Positions 1 through 8,281 of a stretch of 64,000 nt of DNA are shown here, in pieces (position 1 is the stretch's first letter; the number at the start of each line of letters is the position of its first letter). Under the pieces are notes generated by a model. That model saw only the letters and a list, made by a program, of their open reading frames with translations. It did not search any database and was not told the origin of the DNA. The stretch is from Rhodococcus opacus B4 (GTDB lineage: Bacteria > Actinomycetota > Actinomycetes > Mycobacteriales > Mycobacteriaceae): contig NC_012522.1 in assembly GCF_000010805.1 (NCBI RefSeq), forward strand, positions 7,812,001-7,876,000, written 5' to 3'. A program made the translations under genes and the position numbers.

Positions 1-120
1 AAGGGACTTGTTCGATGTGTCCAGCGACTCCCGGGCGGTGGCCAACGAACCGTGACGGGACAGGAAGGCCGTGGCGGCGTCGGCGAGTTGGCGGTGTTCG
101 TCGGTGATTGCCAGAGCCAT
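1..120 (-). CDS. Acyl-CoA dehydrogenase, N-terminal fragment (cut by window edge)
   Basis: Only the first 40 codons lie in the window; the rest runs off the left edge. The visible part starts MALAITDEHRQLADAATAFL, which resembles the N-terminal helix of acyl-CoA dehydrogenases of the FadE type. It lies 27 bp downstream of the crotonase on the same strand, so the two probably form an operon with the GntR regulator. Family assignment from such a short piece is tentative. The start is the ATG at 118-120. Confidence 0.6.
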   Translation of the reverse strand, partial: MALAITDEHRQLADAATAFLSRHGSLATARESLDTSNKSL

Positions 121-147
121 GGGTGGCTCCTTTCGATTCGGCCGATC

Positions 148-981
148 CTATTCGGCGGGTGAGGAATTGCGTGCCTGGCCACGTCCGTGAGCGACGACGT
201 CCGCCGTGCGCCCTGCGACGGCGGACGCGGCGGCCGACCAGGAGCGGTTCAGGGCGGCTTCCCGGTGGACGGCATCGGCGGTACCATCGGCCGATACCGC
301 GTCGTACAGTTTCCACACCGCGTCGAGTGTGGGCTTGTCGGCCGCCGAGAATGCATCGGCCACGGCCCACCCACGGTCGGCCAACTCGCGGTCGTCGACG
401 ATCTCGTTCACCAGGCCCCAGGACAGCGCGGTGCGGGCGTCGATATAGCAGCCAGTGGCACTCATCTGGCGAGCACGACGAACTCCGACCGCCTCGGCGA
501 GTCGAGCCGTCAGACCTCCACCAGGGACGATGCCCACCCGGCAATGGGTATCGGCGAATCGGGCGGACTCGCCCGCGATCAGGAAGTCGCATGCGAGAGC
601 CAGCTCGAACCCTCCTGTCACTGCGGGGCCGCTGACGAGACCGATGACCGGCGTCACGAGTTCGGCGACGTAGGTGATGCAGTTGCCGTCCGTCGTATCT
701 GCGCCGTCGAAGCCGCTCTCGGCGAGATCCCTCAGGTCGACGCCGGAGCAGAAGGCTCCGCCGGCGCCGGTGAGCAGGACAACCGTGACGGTGGGATCGG
801 CGTCGGACGCGCGGAGGGCGTGCACCAGTTCGGCGCTGAGGGATCTGCTCAACGCGTTGCGCACCCTCGGCCGGTTGAGTGTGAGCATGCGCACGCTGCC
901 GCGTTGCTCGACGACGACAAGGTTGCCGCTGTCCTCGTCGGGGTCGGATGTGCGGGGGATCGCGTTGTCACTGTCGGTCAT
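148..981 (-). CDS. Enoyl-CoA hydratase/isomerase (crotonase) family protein
   Basis: 277 residues, a normal length for a single-domain crotonase. The oxyanion-hole segments FCSGVDL and SGPAVTGGFELALACDF are present. The first catalytic Glu position (GGFE) is kept, but the second is His (FADTHCRVGI), so it may not be a canonical hydratase. The product is a cytoplasmic enzyme acting on an acyl-CoA. Its first codons overlap the end of the GntR regulator by 14 bp, and the acyl-CoA dehydrogenase follows 27 bp later. This suggests a small co-regulated beta-oxidation unit. Confidence 0.85.
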   Translation of the reverse strand: MTDSDNAIPRTSDPDEDSGNLVVVEQRGSVRMLTLNRPRVRNALSRSLSAELVHALRASDADPTVTVVLLTGAGGAFCSGVDLRDLAESGFDGADTTDGNCITYVAELVTPVIGLVSGPAVTGGFELALACDFLIAGESARFADTHCRVGIVPGGGLTARLAEAVGVRRARQMSATGCYIDARTALSWGLVNEIVDDRELADRGWAVADAFSAADKPTLDAVWKLYDAVSADGTADAVHREAALNRSWSAAASAVAGRTADVVAHGRGQARNSSPAE

Positions 982-1729
982 CGCTCGTGGCCTCTGCTTC
1001 GGTATCGGTGAATGTCGGTGTCCGGTCCGCCGACACGGCCTGTCGCCGCGTCATGGCACGGATGCGTCGGCGCACGTTGCGCTGCGCGGCAAGCGCGTCC
1101 CCCGCGATGATCGCGTCGACCAGTTCGACGTTCCGCTCGTGGATCCACCGACGTTCCGCCTCTGTCGGGCTGACGCCGTGGATGCGGGCAAGGTTGTTGC
1201 CGATGTGCATGAACAACTCGAGGACGGGATTACCTGTCAGGCGGGCGATCTCCGTGTGCACGGTGACAGCCTGCGCACGCAGGTCGTCCGAGCGGGATTC
1301 CTCGGCCAGCACCTGACGGAGTCTGTCGACTCCCGCGGGATCGATCGTTGCGGACAACTGCGCTGCTGCGGCGGTCTCCAACGTCTCCATCGTCTCGAAC
1401 AGGTCTGCGGCAGCAAAACCCGCGTACTCGAGGTACAGCGAGGCGTGGTCGAGCACAGCGGACCGCTCGGGTGCGGTCACGACGAGGCCGCCGCCCGGTC
1501 CGCGGCGGGGCTTCGCGACGTGCCGGCTCTCCAGGATCCGGCACGCTTCCCGGATGACCGAACGTCCCACTCCGAACCGTGCCATCAGGCTGGTCTCGGA
1601 TCCGAGTGCCTCACCCAACCGCCACCCGGCTGCGACGATCTCGTCCTCGATCGCCCGCGCCACATCCGCGGCGCGGGGACGCGGTGGCCCGTCACTGGTG
1701 GACGCAGTCTCGTCTTCTGGTCGTGCCAT
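968..1729 (-). CDS. GntR/FadR-type transcriptional regulator (FCD domain)
   Basis: 253 residues. A winged-helix DNA-binding domain covers about residues 18-90 (ETSLMARFGVGRSVIREACR is the recognition region). An all-helical FCD ligand domain follows at about 100-225. FCD regulators usually respond to small organic acids or acyl-CoAs. It is the promoter-proximal gene of the crotonase/acyl-CoA dehydrogenase unit and lies divergent to the luciferase-like gene, so it probably controls both directions. The effector is unknown. Confidence 0.85.
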   Translation of the reverse strand: MARPEDETASTSDGPPRPRAADVARAIEDEIVAAGWRLGEALGSETSLMARFGVGRSVIREACRILESRHVAKPRRGPGGGLVVTAPERSAVLDHASLYLEYAGFAAADLFETMETLETAAAAQLSATIDPAGVDRLRQVLAEESRSDDLRAQAVTVHTEIARLTGNPVLELFMHIGNNLARIHGVSPTEAERRWIHERNVELVDAIIAGDALAAQRNVRRRIRAMTRRQAVSADRTPTFTDTEAEATSDDRQ

Positions 1730-1830
1730 ATACCCTCCTGGGCAATTCCGTGGACTGAATAGAAGGTATCTGCTCTAATCGTCAGAGGGAAGAGGCGAGA
1801 CTCTCCCAATTTCATTGACCTAATACACTG

Positions 1831-1841
1831 CTCGGTCCGAG
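1831..1841. promoter_or_regulatory. Candidate operator CTCGGTCCGAG
   Basis: A perfect 5-bp inverted repeat around one central base lies in the 141-bp divergent region between the GntR gene and the luciferase-like gene, 30 bp before the latter's ATG. The position suits a GntR or other repressor site, but only one copy was seen. Confidence 0.25.
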
Positions 1842-1870
1842 TAGAGTTGCCGTCTCCCGTCTGGAGTGAC

Positions 1871-2926
1871 ATGAAATCCGAAGTCTGTGGGCGTCCGTCG
1901 TTCGATGTGGTCGTCGACCCGGGAACCGGACGCGCCGCCGAGATTGCACACCGCGCCGAGAACGTCGGGTTCGGCGGCTTCTTCCTCGGTGAAACCAGCC
2001 ACGATCCCTTGCTTCTCCTGGCCGCGGCGTCGCAGACGACGTCGACGATGACGCTGGGGACGAGTATCTACGTCGCGTTCGCGAGAACGCCGATGGTGAC
2101 CGCGGTCGCGGCCAACGACGTGCAGGCGCTCTCACACGGACGCCTCCGGCTCGGTCTCGGGAGTCAGGTGAAGCCGCACATCACCCGGCGGTTCAGCATG
2201 CCGTGGTCGCGGCCCGCGGCACGGATGCGCGAATACGTACAGGCACTGCACGCCATCTGGGACGCGTGGGAGACCGGTTCGCCGTTGGATTTCGACGGGG
2301 AGTTCTACCAGCACACCCTGATGACACCGATGTTCGATCCCGGACCGAATCCGTTCGGGCGCCCACCCGTCCAACTCGCCGGTGTCGGAGAGGCGATGTC
2401 ACGCGTGGCAGGAGAGGTCGCAGACGGGTTTCTCGTGCATTCCTTCGTCACCGACCGTTACCTTGCCGAGGTCGTACTACCCAGTGTGCAAGAAGGATTG
2501 TCGTGTTCGGGCCGGCCTCGAAGGGATTTCACCATCGGGGTCACCCCAATGGTGGCGTGCGGTACCACCGCGGACGAGATCGCGGCAGCCCGCGACCACG
2601 TGCGCGGGCAGATCGCCTTCTACGGATCTACGCCCGCCTATCGGGGCGTGCTCGATCTGCACGGATGGGCCGGACTTCACGAGAAGTTGTATGCACTGTC
2701 GAAAGCGGGGGAGTGGGACGTCATGCGAAGCCTGATCGACGACGACGTTCTCGCAGCGTTCGCCGTCGTGGGTTCCGTGGAGGAGGTCGCGGACGCGCTG
2801 GTCGCGCGGTGGGGAGCGGTGTCCGATCACATCAGCGTCGCCGCGCGTTCGAGCGACAGTCTCGCGGGATGGCGATCGGTCTTGAAAAACACTGAGGCAC
2901 AAGTTATCAATGAAGTACATGACTGA
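1871..2926 (+). CDS. LLM-class flavin-dependent oxidoreductase
   Basis: 351 residues with the luciferase-like monooxygenase fold throughout (bacterial luciferase/F420-dependent superfamily). The pattern AHRAENVGFGGFFLGE near the N terminus and HGRLRLGLGSQ at about 90 are typical. I chose the ATG at 1871 because GGAG lies 4 bp upstream; an in-frame TTG 24 bp earlier lacks a ribosome site. It leads a plus-strand group with the DUF2889 and SnoaL-like genes and overlaps the next gene by 17 bp. The substrate, and whether it uses FMN or F420, cannot be told from sequence. Confidence 0.8.
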   Translation: MKSEVCGRPSFDVVVDPGTGRAAEIAHRAENVGFGGFFLGETSHDPLLLLAAASQTTSTMTLGTSIYVAFARTPMVTAVAANDVQALSHGRLRLGLGSQVKPHITRRFSMPWSRPAARMREYVQALHAIWDAWETGSPLDFDGEFYQHTLMTPMFDPGPNPFGRPPVQLAGVGEAMSRVAGEVADGFLVHSFVTDRYLAEVVLPSVQEGLSCSGRPRRDFTIGVTPMVACGTTADEIAAARDHVRGQIAFYGSTPAYRGVLDLHGWAGLHEKLYALSKAGEWDVMRSLIDDDVLAAFAVVGSVEEVADALVARWGAVSDHISVAARSSDSLAGWRSVLKNTEAQVINEVHD

Positions 2927-3947
2927 GAATCTTCTGATCCCGAAGCATGGTATCCACGCACCGTCGACCAGCACGCCTGCGCGCCGTCCGTGTTCGGTCC
3001 GTCGCACGACGTCTGTGGACATCGAACGCCCACGGGGACACTCCGACCTTCTCCAACTCCGCGGGGCCGGAGTCGATGTCGTGACGGACATGGCAGGGGA
3101 GTGGTCGCGAACCGGCGGGGGCGCCGTCGATGTCGACGTCGACCTTGGCCGAGGGCGCATCGTCACGGACATCGCCGACGGCGCCGCGGCGGCCGACCTC
3201 ACACGACTGATCGGTCTCTCCGCAGCGTCAGGGTTTCGCAAAGCGGCGAAGGGTTGCCTCGCACCTCACCATCAGGGCAGCGTCGTCGCGAGACTACTGG
3301 ACGACGTCCCGGTGGCGACCGTCATCTCGGGATATGCACTGACCCGCGAACTCTCCGCAGAGCAGCAGTTGCGCCTCGGTGGTCGCGGCGCCCTCGCACG
3401 GGCCGACTACTGTGCCGGGTTCGCAGCCGGGGGAACGATGATGACGGGCGTCGCGCGAGACGGAGCACCTCCCCTCGTCATCGGCCCGCAGGCGCCGGAC
3501 CTCGTCCGGGTGGGCGCGGGCTGGCACCCTATGAGTGAACTTCGGCCGGGGTCGATGCGACGCATTCGGCGGATCGACGTGAGTGTGGTCGATGACGCGG
3601 AACTGTCGGTGGACGCGATGTTCCGCGATACCTACGTGAACGCCGCCGGGATCGAAACCGTGGTGCACGAGTACGGGACCGACGTTCTGGTCGACTCACG
3701 CACGTTGACGGTGCAGCGGTTGACCGTCACTCCGCGGGTCCTACCCTGGCCGGAATGCCCTGGTGCGGTGGCCGGCGCGCAACGCCTCGTCGGGCGCAAG
3801 GTCACGGAGATCGAGCGCCTGGTCGGCTCGGACTTCCACGGTGTCGGATCCTGCACGCACCTGAACGACCTACTGCGATCGCTCGGTGACGTCTCCCCGC
3901 TCGCGGTACTTCTCCCCGGCCCCGACAATTCTTCCGCGCACGTCTGA
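2910..3947 (+). CDS. DUF2889 family protein
   Basis: 345 residues. The C-terminal segment with GVGSCTHLNDLL (about residue 310) matches the Cys-Thr-His motif typical of DUF2889 proteins, a family of unknown function often found in actinobacterial catabolic clusters. The Cys/His pair could bind a metal, but that is inference. There is no signal peptide or membrane segment. It overlaps the upstream oxidoreductase by 17 bp and is followed 10 bp later by the SnoaL-like gene, so it is probably translationally coupled. A second ATG at 2919 is an equally possible start. Confidence 0.65.
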   Translation: MKYMTENLLIPKHGIHAPSTSTPARRPCSVRRTTSVDIERPRGHSDLLQLRGAGVDVVTDMAGEWSRTGGGAVDVDVDLGRGRIVTDIADGAAAADLTRLIGLSAASGFRKAAKGCLAPHHQGSVVARLLDDVPVATVISGYALTRELSAEQQLRLGGRGALARADYCAGFAAGGTMMTGVARDGAPPLVIGPQAPDLVRVGAGWHPMSELRPGSMRRIRRIDVSVVDDAELSVDAMFRDTYVNAAGIETVVHEYGTDVLVDSRTLTVQRLTVTPRVLPWPECPGAVAGAQRLVGRKVTEIERLVGSDFHGVGSCTHLNDLLRSLGDVSPLAVLLPGPDNSSAHV

Positions 3948-3957
3948 AAGGCAACAC

Positions 3958-4542
3958 ATGACCAGATATGACCGAACCGAAGTGGAGGGCGCCTTCCGGC
4001 ACTACTTCACTGTGGGCCCCATTTCGGAGAACTGGGACGCGATGGCGCAGCTGTTCACCGACGACGGTATCTACCGAGATCACTTCTACGGCATGTTCAC
4101 CGGGCCCTCGGAGATCTCGCGCTATCTCGAGGGCACCATGGGTGCCGCCCCGCATGTGTACAACCCGCTCGTCTGGTACACGATCGACGACGATCGGGTG
4201 GTGTACAAAGTGGTCAACCGGGCCGACAATCCGGAACCGGGTGCACCGGCCCTCGGTTTCGACTCACTACAGGTACTCACGTATGCGGGCCGGGGAAAGT
4301 GGTCCGCGCAGGAGGACTGGTGGGTGATGTACGAGATGAAGAAGTTCGCCGCCGAGTTCCGCGAGGCGTCGTCGAAATTTCCGATGCCGGATTCCCCACT
4401 CAGTCGGCGTGATTGGGGCGACTGGGTCGATTGGGCACGTCCGGCCGAGGGGCATGTGGCGCACCCGTCCTGGATGGACAGAGACGGTTTCACACCCATC
4501 TCCGGACGGGCCGATATCGACTTCGGTACTCGTAACAGCTGA
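3958..4542 (+). CDS. SnoaL/NTF2-like protein
   Basis: 194 residues with an NTF2-like alpha+beta barrel pattern. The N-terminal helix (VEGAFRHYFTVG) and the WDAMAQLFTDDGIYRDHFYG strand-loop are characteristic of SnoaL-like domains that act as isomerases, hydratases or cyclases, or as binding proteins. The ATG at 3958 is preceded by GAAAGG at a good distance. It is the last gene of the plus-strand triplet and converges on the ferredoxin gene, with only 12 bp between stop codons. No exact reaction can be assigned. Confidence 0.75.
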   Translation: MTRYDRTEVEGAFRHYFTVGPISENWDAMAQLFTDDGIYRDHFYGMFTGPSEISRYLEGTMGAAPHVYNPLVWYTIDDDRVVYKVVNRADNPEPGAPALGFDSLQVLTYAGRGKWSAQEDWWVMYEMKKFAAEFREASSKFPMPDSPLSRRDWGDWVDWARPAEGHVAHPSWMDRDGFTPISGRADIDFGTRNS

Positions 4543-4554
4543 CCTCATACCGAT

Positions 4555-4749
4555 TCAGCTGCGTAGCAGCTTGATCGCACTCATCGGGCAGGCCGAGGCG
4601 CCGGACTCGGCCTGCCCGATCTGCGACTCCGCCACATCGAAATCGGTGGAGGCGGCGAATCCGTCGTCGTCGAGTTCATAGAGGTCCGGTTCGGTGGCGG
4701 CGCACATACCGTGGCCTTCGCATTGCTCGAGTTCGATGTGGACCTTCAT
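4555..4749 (-). CDS. 3Fe-4S-type ferredoxin
   Basis: 64 residues. Cys10, His13, Cys16 and Cys54-Pro form the CxxHxxC...CP pattern of actinobacterial ferredoxins that carry one [3Fe-4S] cluster and usually feed cytochrome P450s. Here His takes the place of the fourth Cys. The ATG at 4749 is preceded by AAAGG. It is the last gene of the minus-strand catabolic run, 60 bp after the phosphatase. No P450 or ferredoxin reductase is visible nearby, so its partner is unknown. It might serve the Rieske dioxygenase, but that is speculation. Confidence 0.88.
   Translation of the reverse strand: MKVHIELEQCEGHGMCAATEPDLYELDDDGFAASTDFDVAESQIGQAESGASACPMSAIKLLRS
4583..4620. repeat. Perfect 15-bp inverted repeat inside ferredoxin CDS
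   Basis: Arms ATCGGGCAGGCCGAG (4583-4597) and CTCGGCCTGCCCGAT (4606-4620) are exact reverse complements around an 8-base loop. The stem lies in the 3' part of the ferredoxin coding sequence and about 40 bp beyond the stop of the convergent SnoaL-like gene. It could terminate that incoming transcript or stabilise the ferredoxin mRNA. There is no T-tract. Confidence 0.7.
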
Positions 4750-4809
4750 GGCGTTACCTTTCGTCAGTGTGTGTGAGTCGGGTGAGGGACTGTCCATCGC
4801 GGGGTGACA

Positions 4810-5541
4810 TCAGGCACGCAGTCGGTACCGCCACGCCCGCAGGTCGTCTCGGTCGGCACCGTGATCGACGAGCCAGCCGTCCGGACCGGTGCGCCACCCC
4901 TGTAGCCGGTCGACGACTGCGGTGATGGCTTCTTCCGGTGTGAGCAACCACTTCTCGTCCACGACGGGACGATGCTGACCCGCGTGCGACCGGGCCGTCC
5001 ACCGTCGGCGGAGGTCGTTCATGTTCCCGGCCGTCACAAGATAGTCTGCGATCACTTCGGAGGGCTCGACTCCTGCACCGAGAAGAAGCGAGGCGACCAC
5101 GACGCCGGTGCGGTCCTTGCCTGCCGCGCAGTGCACGAGAATCGGGCCGTCCGCCCGGGCCACGAGCGCGAGCAGACCGGCCACGCGGTCGGGTACGGTA
5201 TCGAGGATCTGCGAGTACAGTGCGGTGAGATCCGGTGGACGACGGTCGGTCGGTGCCGCAGCATCGTGCAGAGGCCGGTGGTGGGAGACCGTCGGTTGCG
5301 TCCATTCGAAATGTGCGCGATCGCGTTCGGCGGATGAGCGCAGATCCACGACCGCGACGGGTGGCCACGGTGCAACATGTTCGGGTAGCGAGTCCCCGGA
5401 GTAGGGTGCATCGCTGCGGTAGAGGATTCCGGTGCGGGTGGTACCGCCGTCGGTGAGGCGCAGACCGCCGACATCGCGCAGGTTCGCGAGGCGGTCGGTG
5501 GTCACGGTCTCGTGCAGGAGCGCTTCGTGTTCGTCGATCAC
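4810..5541 (-). CDS. Tyrosine/serine protein phosphatase (PtpB/LipA-like)
   Basis: 243 residues. The phosphatase loop HCAAGKDRTG sits at 137-146, giving nucleophile Cys138 and Arg144. The N-terminal LANLRDVGG motif and the YRSDAP motif are those of the MptpB-type family, which acts on phosphotyrosine and in some members on phosphoinositides. The start is the GTG at 5541, which shares GTGA with the stop of the CoA ligase upstream and has GAAGGGA before it. Being translationally coupled inside a catabolic operon is unusual for this family. Confidence 0.85.
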   Translation of the reverse strand: MIDEHEALLHETVTTDRLANLRDVGGLRLTDGGTTRTGILYRSDAPYSGDSLPEHVAPWPPVAVVDLRSSAERDRAHFEWTQPTVSHHRPLHDAAAPTDRRPPDLTALYSQILDTVPDRVAGLLALVARADGPILVHCAAGKDRTGVVVASLLLGAGVEPSEVIADYLVTAGNMNDLRRRWTARSHAGQHRPVVDEKWLLTPEEAITAVVDRLQGWRTGPDGWLVDHGADRDDLRAWRYRLRA

Positions 5542-7133
5542 GCCCGAGGTCCCTTCTCTGTGTTTCGCCGGGTCGGCGGGTGCGCGTCGACGAGTTCCCG
5601 CAACCGGACCCGGTCGGTCTTCGACATGGCGGTCAGCGGAATCTCGTCGACGAGCACGAGGTGATCGGGTGCCTTGTAGTCCGCGAGTCGCGTGGTGATC
5701 CACGCGCGGAGTTCCGGCAACGACGGTGTCCTGGTGGGAGACAAGGGAACGACGAACGCGACTCCTATCTCCCCGATCACTCGAGCGGAGTACCCGATCA
5801 CCGCTGCGTCCCGGACCTCCGGGTGCTCGGCGAGCACTTGTTCGACCTCGACGGGGTGGACGTTGAAGCCGCCGCGAATGTAGAGGTCTCCGGTCCGACC
5901 GGCCAGGACCACGTTGCCTTCTTCGGTCAGCATCCCCAGGTCGCCGGTGACGAAGTAGCCGTCGGCGTCGAAGGCTTCCCTGGTGCGCTCGGGGGCGTTC
6001 CAGTAGCCCCGCATCACGCAGCCGCCCTTCACGCGAATGCGTCCGATCTCCCCGTTGGGCAGCTCCGCGCCGTCCTCGCGGGTGACGCGCACCGCCATCC
6101 CGGTCTGGGGACGGCCGACAGTCCGGAACTGCACCGACGGCGGATCTGTGGGCTCGGTGCCACAGACGGTGGGAGATTCGGTCATGGCGTATCGAACGAC
6201 GAGGGGAACCCCGATCAGTGCGGCGGTCTTCTCGACCAGTTCGGGCGAGGCGGGCGCGCTTGCGACGACGCCGACACGAAGGTGCGGCAGGGATTCACGG
6301 TTCACGCCGGGTTCGTAGAGCAGCTTTGCCCATTGGGTGGGGACTCCTCCACCGACCGTGATCCGCTCGTTCCTCAGCACCGCGAACATTTTTGCGGCCG
6401 ACCACGGAACGGGGGAGATGACTACGGTCGTTCCCCAGATCAGTTGGTCCCAGAGTTTCGACATGAAACCTGCGTGCGGGAATGGTGTCGACGTCAGTCG
6501 GCGGTCGTAGGGGGCGCTCATGATGCCGGACGCCATCGCGGACGCTGCGAGGTTGTCGGAATCGAACCATGCCCCCTTGGGGAGGCCGGTCGTTCCACTC
6601 GTGAAGATGATCGAGACAGGGTCGCTGCGGGTGAGGACCACATCGGGTAGGGCGTCGGTCGCGCGTCCCTCGGCAGCGACGAGTTCCGAACGGGGCAGGA
6701 CGGCGATCCCCTCGGGAACTTCGGGCAGGCCCGCATCGAAGTCGCGGATCACGAGGGCAGGCGTGACGCCGAGCAGGATCGAGTCGGTCTCGCGTGGGCC
6801 GAGTCGCGGATTCAAGCCGGTGGTGACGGCACCCAGAAACGCTGCGGCGCAATAGCAGACTGCATAGTCGATGCCCGAAGGCAACATCAGTGCGACGACG
6901 TCACCCTTGCGTACCCCGCGCTCTGCCAGATGTGTGGCGAGTCGGCGGGCCCGGCCGATCCACTGTGCGAAACCGATTCGCGTGCCGTCCTGTTCCACAT
7001 ATGCATCTCGCTCGCCGTGTATCTGAGCCGCCGCCTCGAGCAACGCCCGGGTGTTGGCGAATTCGCCCACCAGCGGTGGCCTGGCTACCGCGGTGGGAGC
7101 GGCTGGACCGCCGACCGTCGCAGACACGGTCAC
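5538..7133 (-). CDS. AMP-forming acyl-CoA ligase
   Basis: 531 residues, ANL superfamily. The ATP-binding loop TSGTTGLPKG lies near 179-188, the YAMTES motif is in the centre, TGDLG marks the hinge region, and the C-terminal catalytic Lys is near 505 (MSKTDR). It should activate a carboxylic acid to its CoA thioester. The GTG start overlaps the thiolase-like stop as GTGA, and its own stop overlaps the phosphatase start in the same way. It lies in one operon with acyl-CoA dehydrogenases and a thiolase-fold protein, so it probably supplies their substrate. Confidence 0.9.
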   Translation of the reverse strand: MTVSATVGGPAAPTAVARPPLVGEFANTRALLEAAAQIHGERDAYVEQDGTRIGFAQWIGRARRLATHLAERGVRKGDVVALMLPSGIDYAVCYCAAAFLGAVTTGLNPRLGPRETDSILLGVTPALVIRDFDAGLPEVPEGIAVLPRSELVAAEGRATDALPDVVLTRSDPVSIIFTSGTTGLPKGAWFDSDNLAASAMASGIMSAPYDRRLTSTPFPHAGFMSKLWDQLIWGTTVVISPVPWSAAKMFAVLRNERITVGGGVPTQWAKLLYEPGVNRESLPHLRVGVVASAPASPELVEKTAALIGVPLVVRYAMTESPTVCGTEPTDPPSVQFRTVGRPQTGMAVRVTREDGAELPNGEIGRIRVKGGCVMRGYWNAPERTREAFDADGYFVTGDLGMLTEEGNVVLAGRTGDLYIRGGFNVHPVEVEQVLAEHPEVRDAAVIGYSARVIGEIGVAFVVPLSPTRTPSLPELRAWITTRLADYKAPDHLVLVDEIPLTAMSKTDRVRLRELVDAHPPTRRNTEKGPRA

Positions 7134-8281
7134 GGTGCTTCTGATCCGAGGAGCACAGTGCCGCTCGAGCAGAACCAACCACCGGTTCCGCTGACGCAGG
7201 CGATCTTCGCGTCCTCCACCTGCCGCGGGCCGCATTCTCCGCGAAGCTGCCTGGCCGCCTCGACGATCAGGAATAGTCCGCGCTGACCCGGATGGCAGGC
7301 GGACAGTCCGCCGCCGTCGGTGTTCGTGGGGAGTTCGCCGCCCAGCCGCAACGTGCCCTTCTCGACGAGGGCGCCGCCCTCGCCCTTCTCGCAGAAACCG
7401 AGGTCTTCCATGGTGAGCATCAGCATGTAGCTGAACGCATCGTAGACCTCGGCGATGTCCACGTCCGTGGGCGTCAACCCCGCGCGTTCGAACGCCAGCG
7501 GCCCGGTGATCGATGCCGGCCCGACGGTCATGTCGTCCCACTGGCTGGTGAGCATGTGTGACGTGGCCTCGCCGGTGCCCAGCACCCACACCGGTTCGGA
7601 ACGAAGGTCCTTCACCCGGTCCTCGGCCACGAGAACCGCCGCGGCGCCGCCGTCCGAGCGGATGCAGCAGTGCAGTTTTGTGAACGGATCGGCGATCATG
7701 GGGCCGTCGAGCACGTCGTCGATGGTGATGGGGTCGCGGTAGTACGCTTCCTCGTTGTCCTTGGCGTTGAACCGTGCGGACACTGCCACTTCGGCGAGTT
7801 GCTCGATCGTCGTGCCGTACTGGTGCATGTGCCGTCGGGCCGCCATCGCGTACTTCGACACGAGCGTGTGGCCGTAGGGCGCATCCCACTGCAACGGTCC
7901 TCGCGAACCCCAGTTGATGTTCGCGGTCCGCAGTCCCTTGCGCAGGTCGGCGCGTGCCGTCGAGCCGTACGTCAGCAGGACCACGTCGGCATGACCGGCC
8001 GAGATCGCGTCCGCGGCATGGGCGAGCATGACCTCCCACGAGGCCCCGCCCACCGATGTCGAGTCGATCCAGCGAGGCTTCAGGCCGAGATACTCCCCGA
8101 CATCGGTGGGCGGCAACGTGCCCTGCCCGGTGGAGGCGAGTCCGTCCACGTCCTCGGGGCGCAGTCCCGCGTCGGCGAGGGCCCTGCGACTGGCCTGCCC
8201 CATCAGTTCGTAGGCGTTCTTGTCGTCGACCCGTCCCACGTCCGACAACGCGGCACCGGCGATGGCAACTCTTCGGCTCAC
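7130..8281 (-). CDS. Thiolase-fold protein (Ltp/SCP2-like)
   Basis: 383 residues, shorter than most thiolases. At the place of the nucleophilic Cys the sequence reads STSVGGASWEVML (about 74-86), with no Cys. The His of the GHP-type motif is kept (SACHPGQRG, His330). This is the pattern of actinobacterial Ltp proteins, some of which are retro-aldolases in steroid side-chain degradation rather than Claisen thiolases. The GTG start forms GTGA with the stop of the upstream acyl-CoA dehydrogenase. No DUF35 partner lies in this operon, but one is encoded at 14.8 kb. Confidence 0.8.
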   Translation of the reverse strand: MSRRVAIAGAALSDVGRVDDKNAYELMGQASRRALADAGLRPEDVDGLASTGQGTLPPTDVGEYLGLKPRWIDSTSVGGASWEVMLAHAADAISAGHADVVLLTYGSTARADLRKGLRTANINWGSRGPLQWDAPYGHTLVSKYAMAARRHMHQYGTTIEQLAEVAVSARFNAKDNEEAYYRDPITIDDVLDGPMIADPFTKLHCCIRSDGGAAAVLVAEDRVKDLRSEPVWVLGTGEATSHMLTSQWDDMTVGPASITGPLAFERAGLTPTDVDIAEVYDAFSYMLMLTMEDLGFCEKGEGGALVEKGTLRLGGELPTNTDGGGLSACHPGQRGLFLIVEAARQLRGECGPRQVEDAKIACVSGTGGWFCSSGTVLLGSEAP

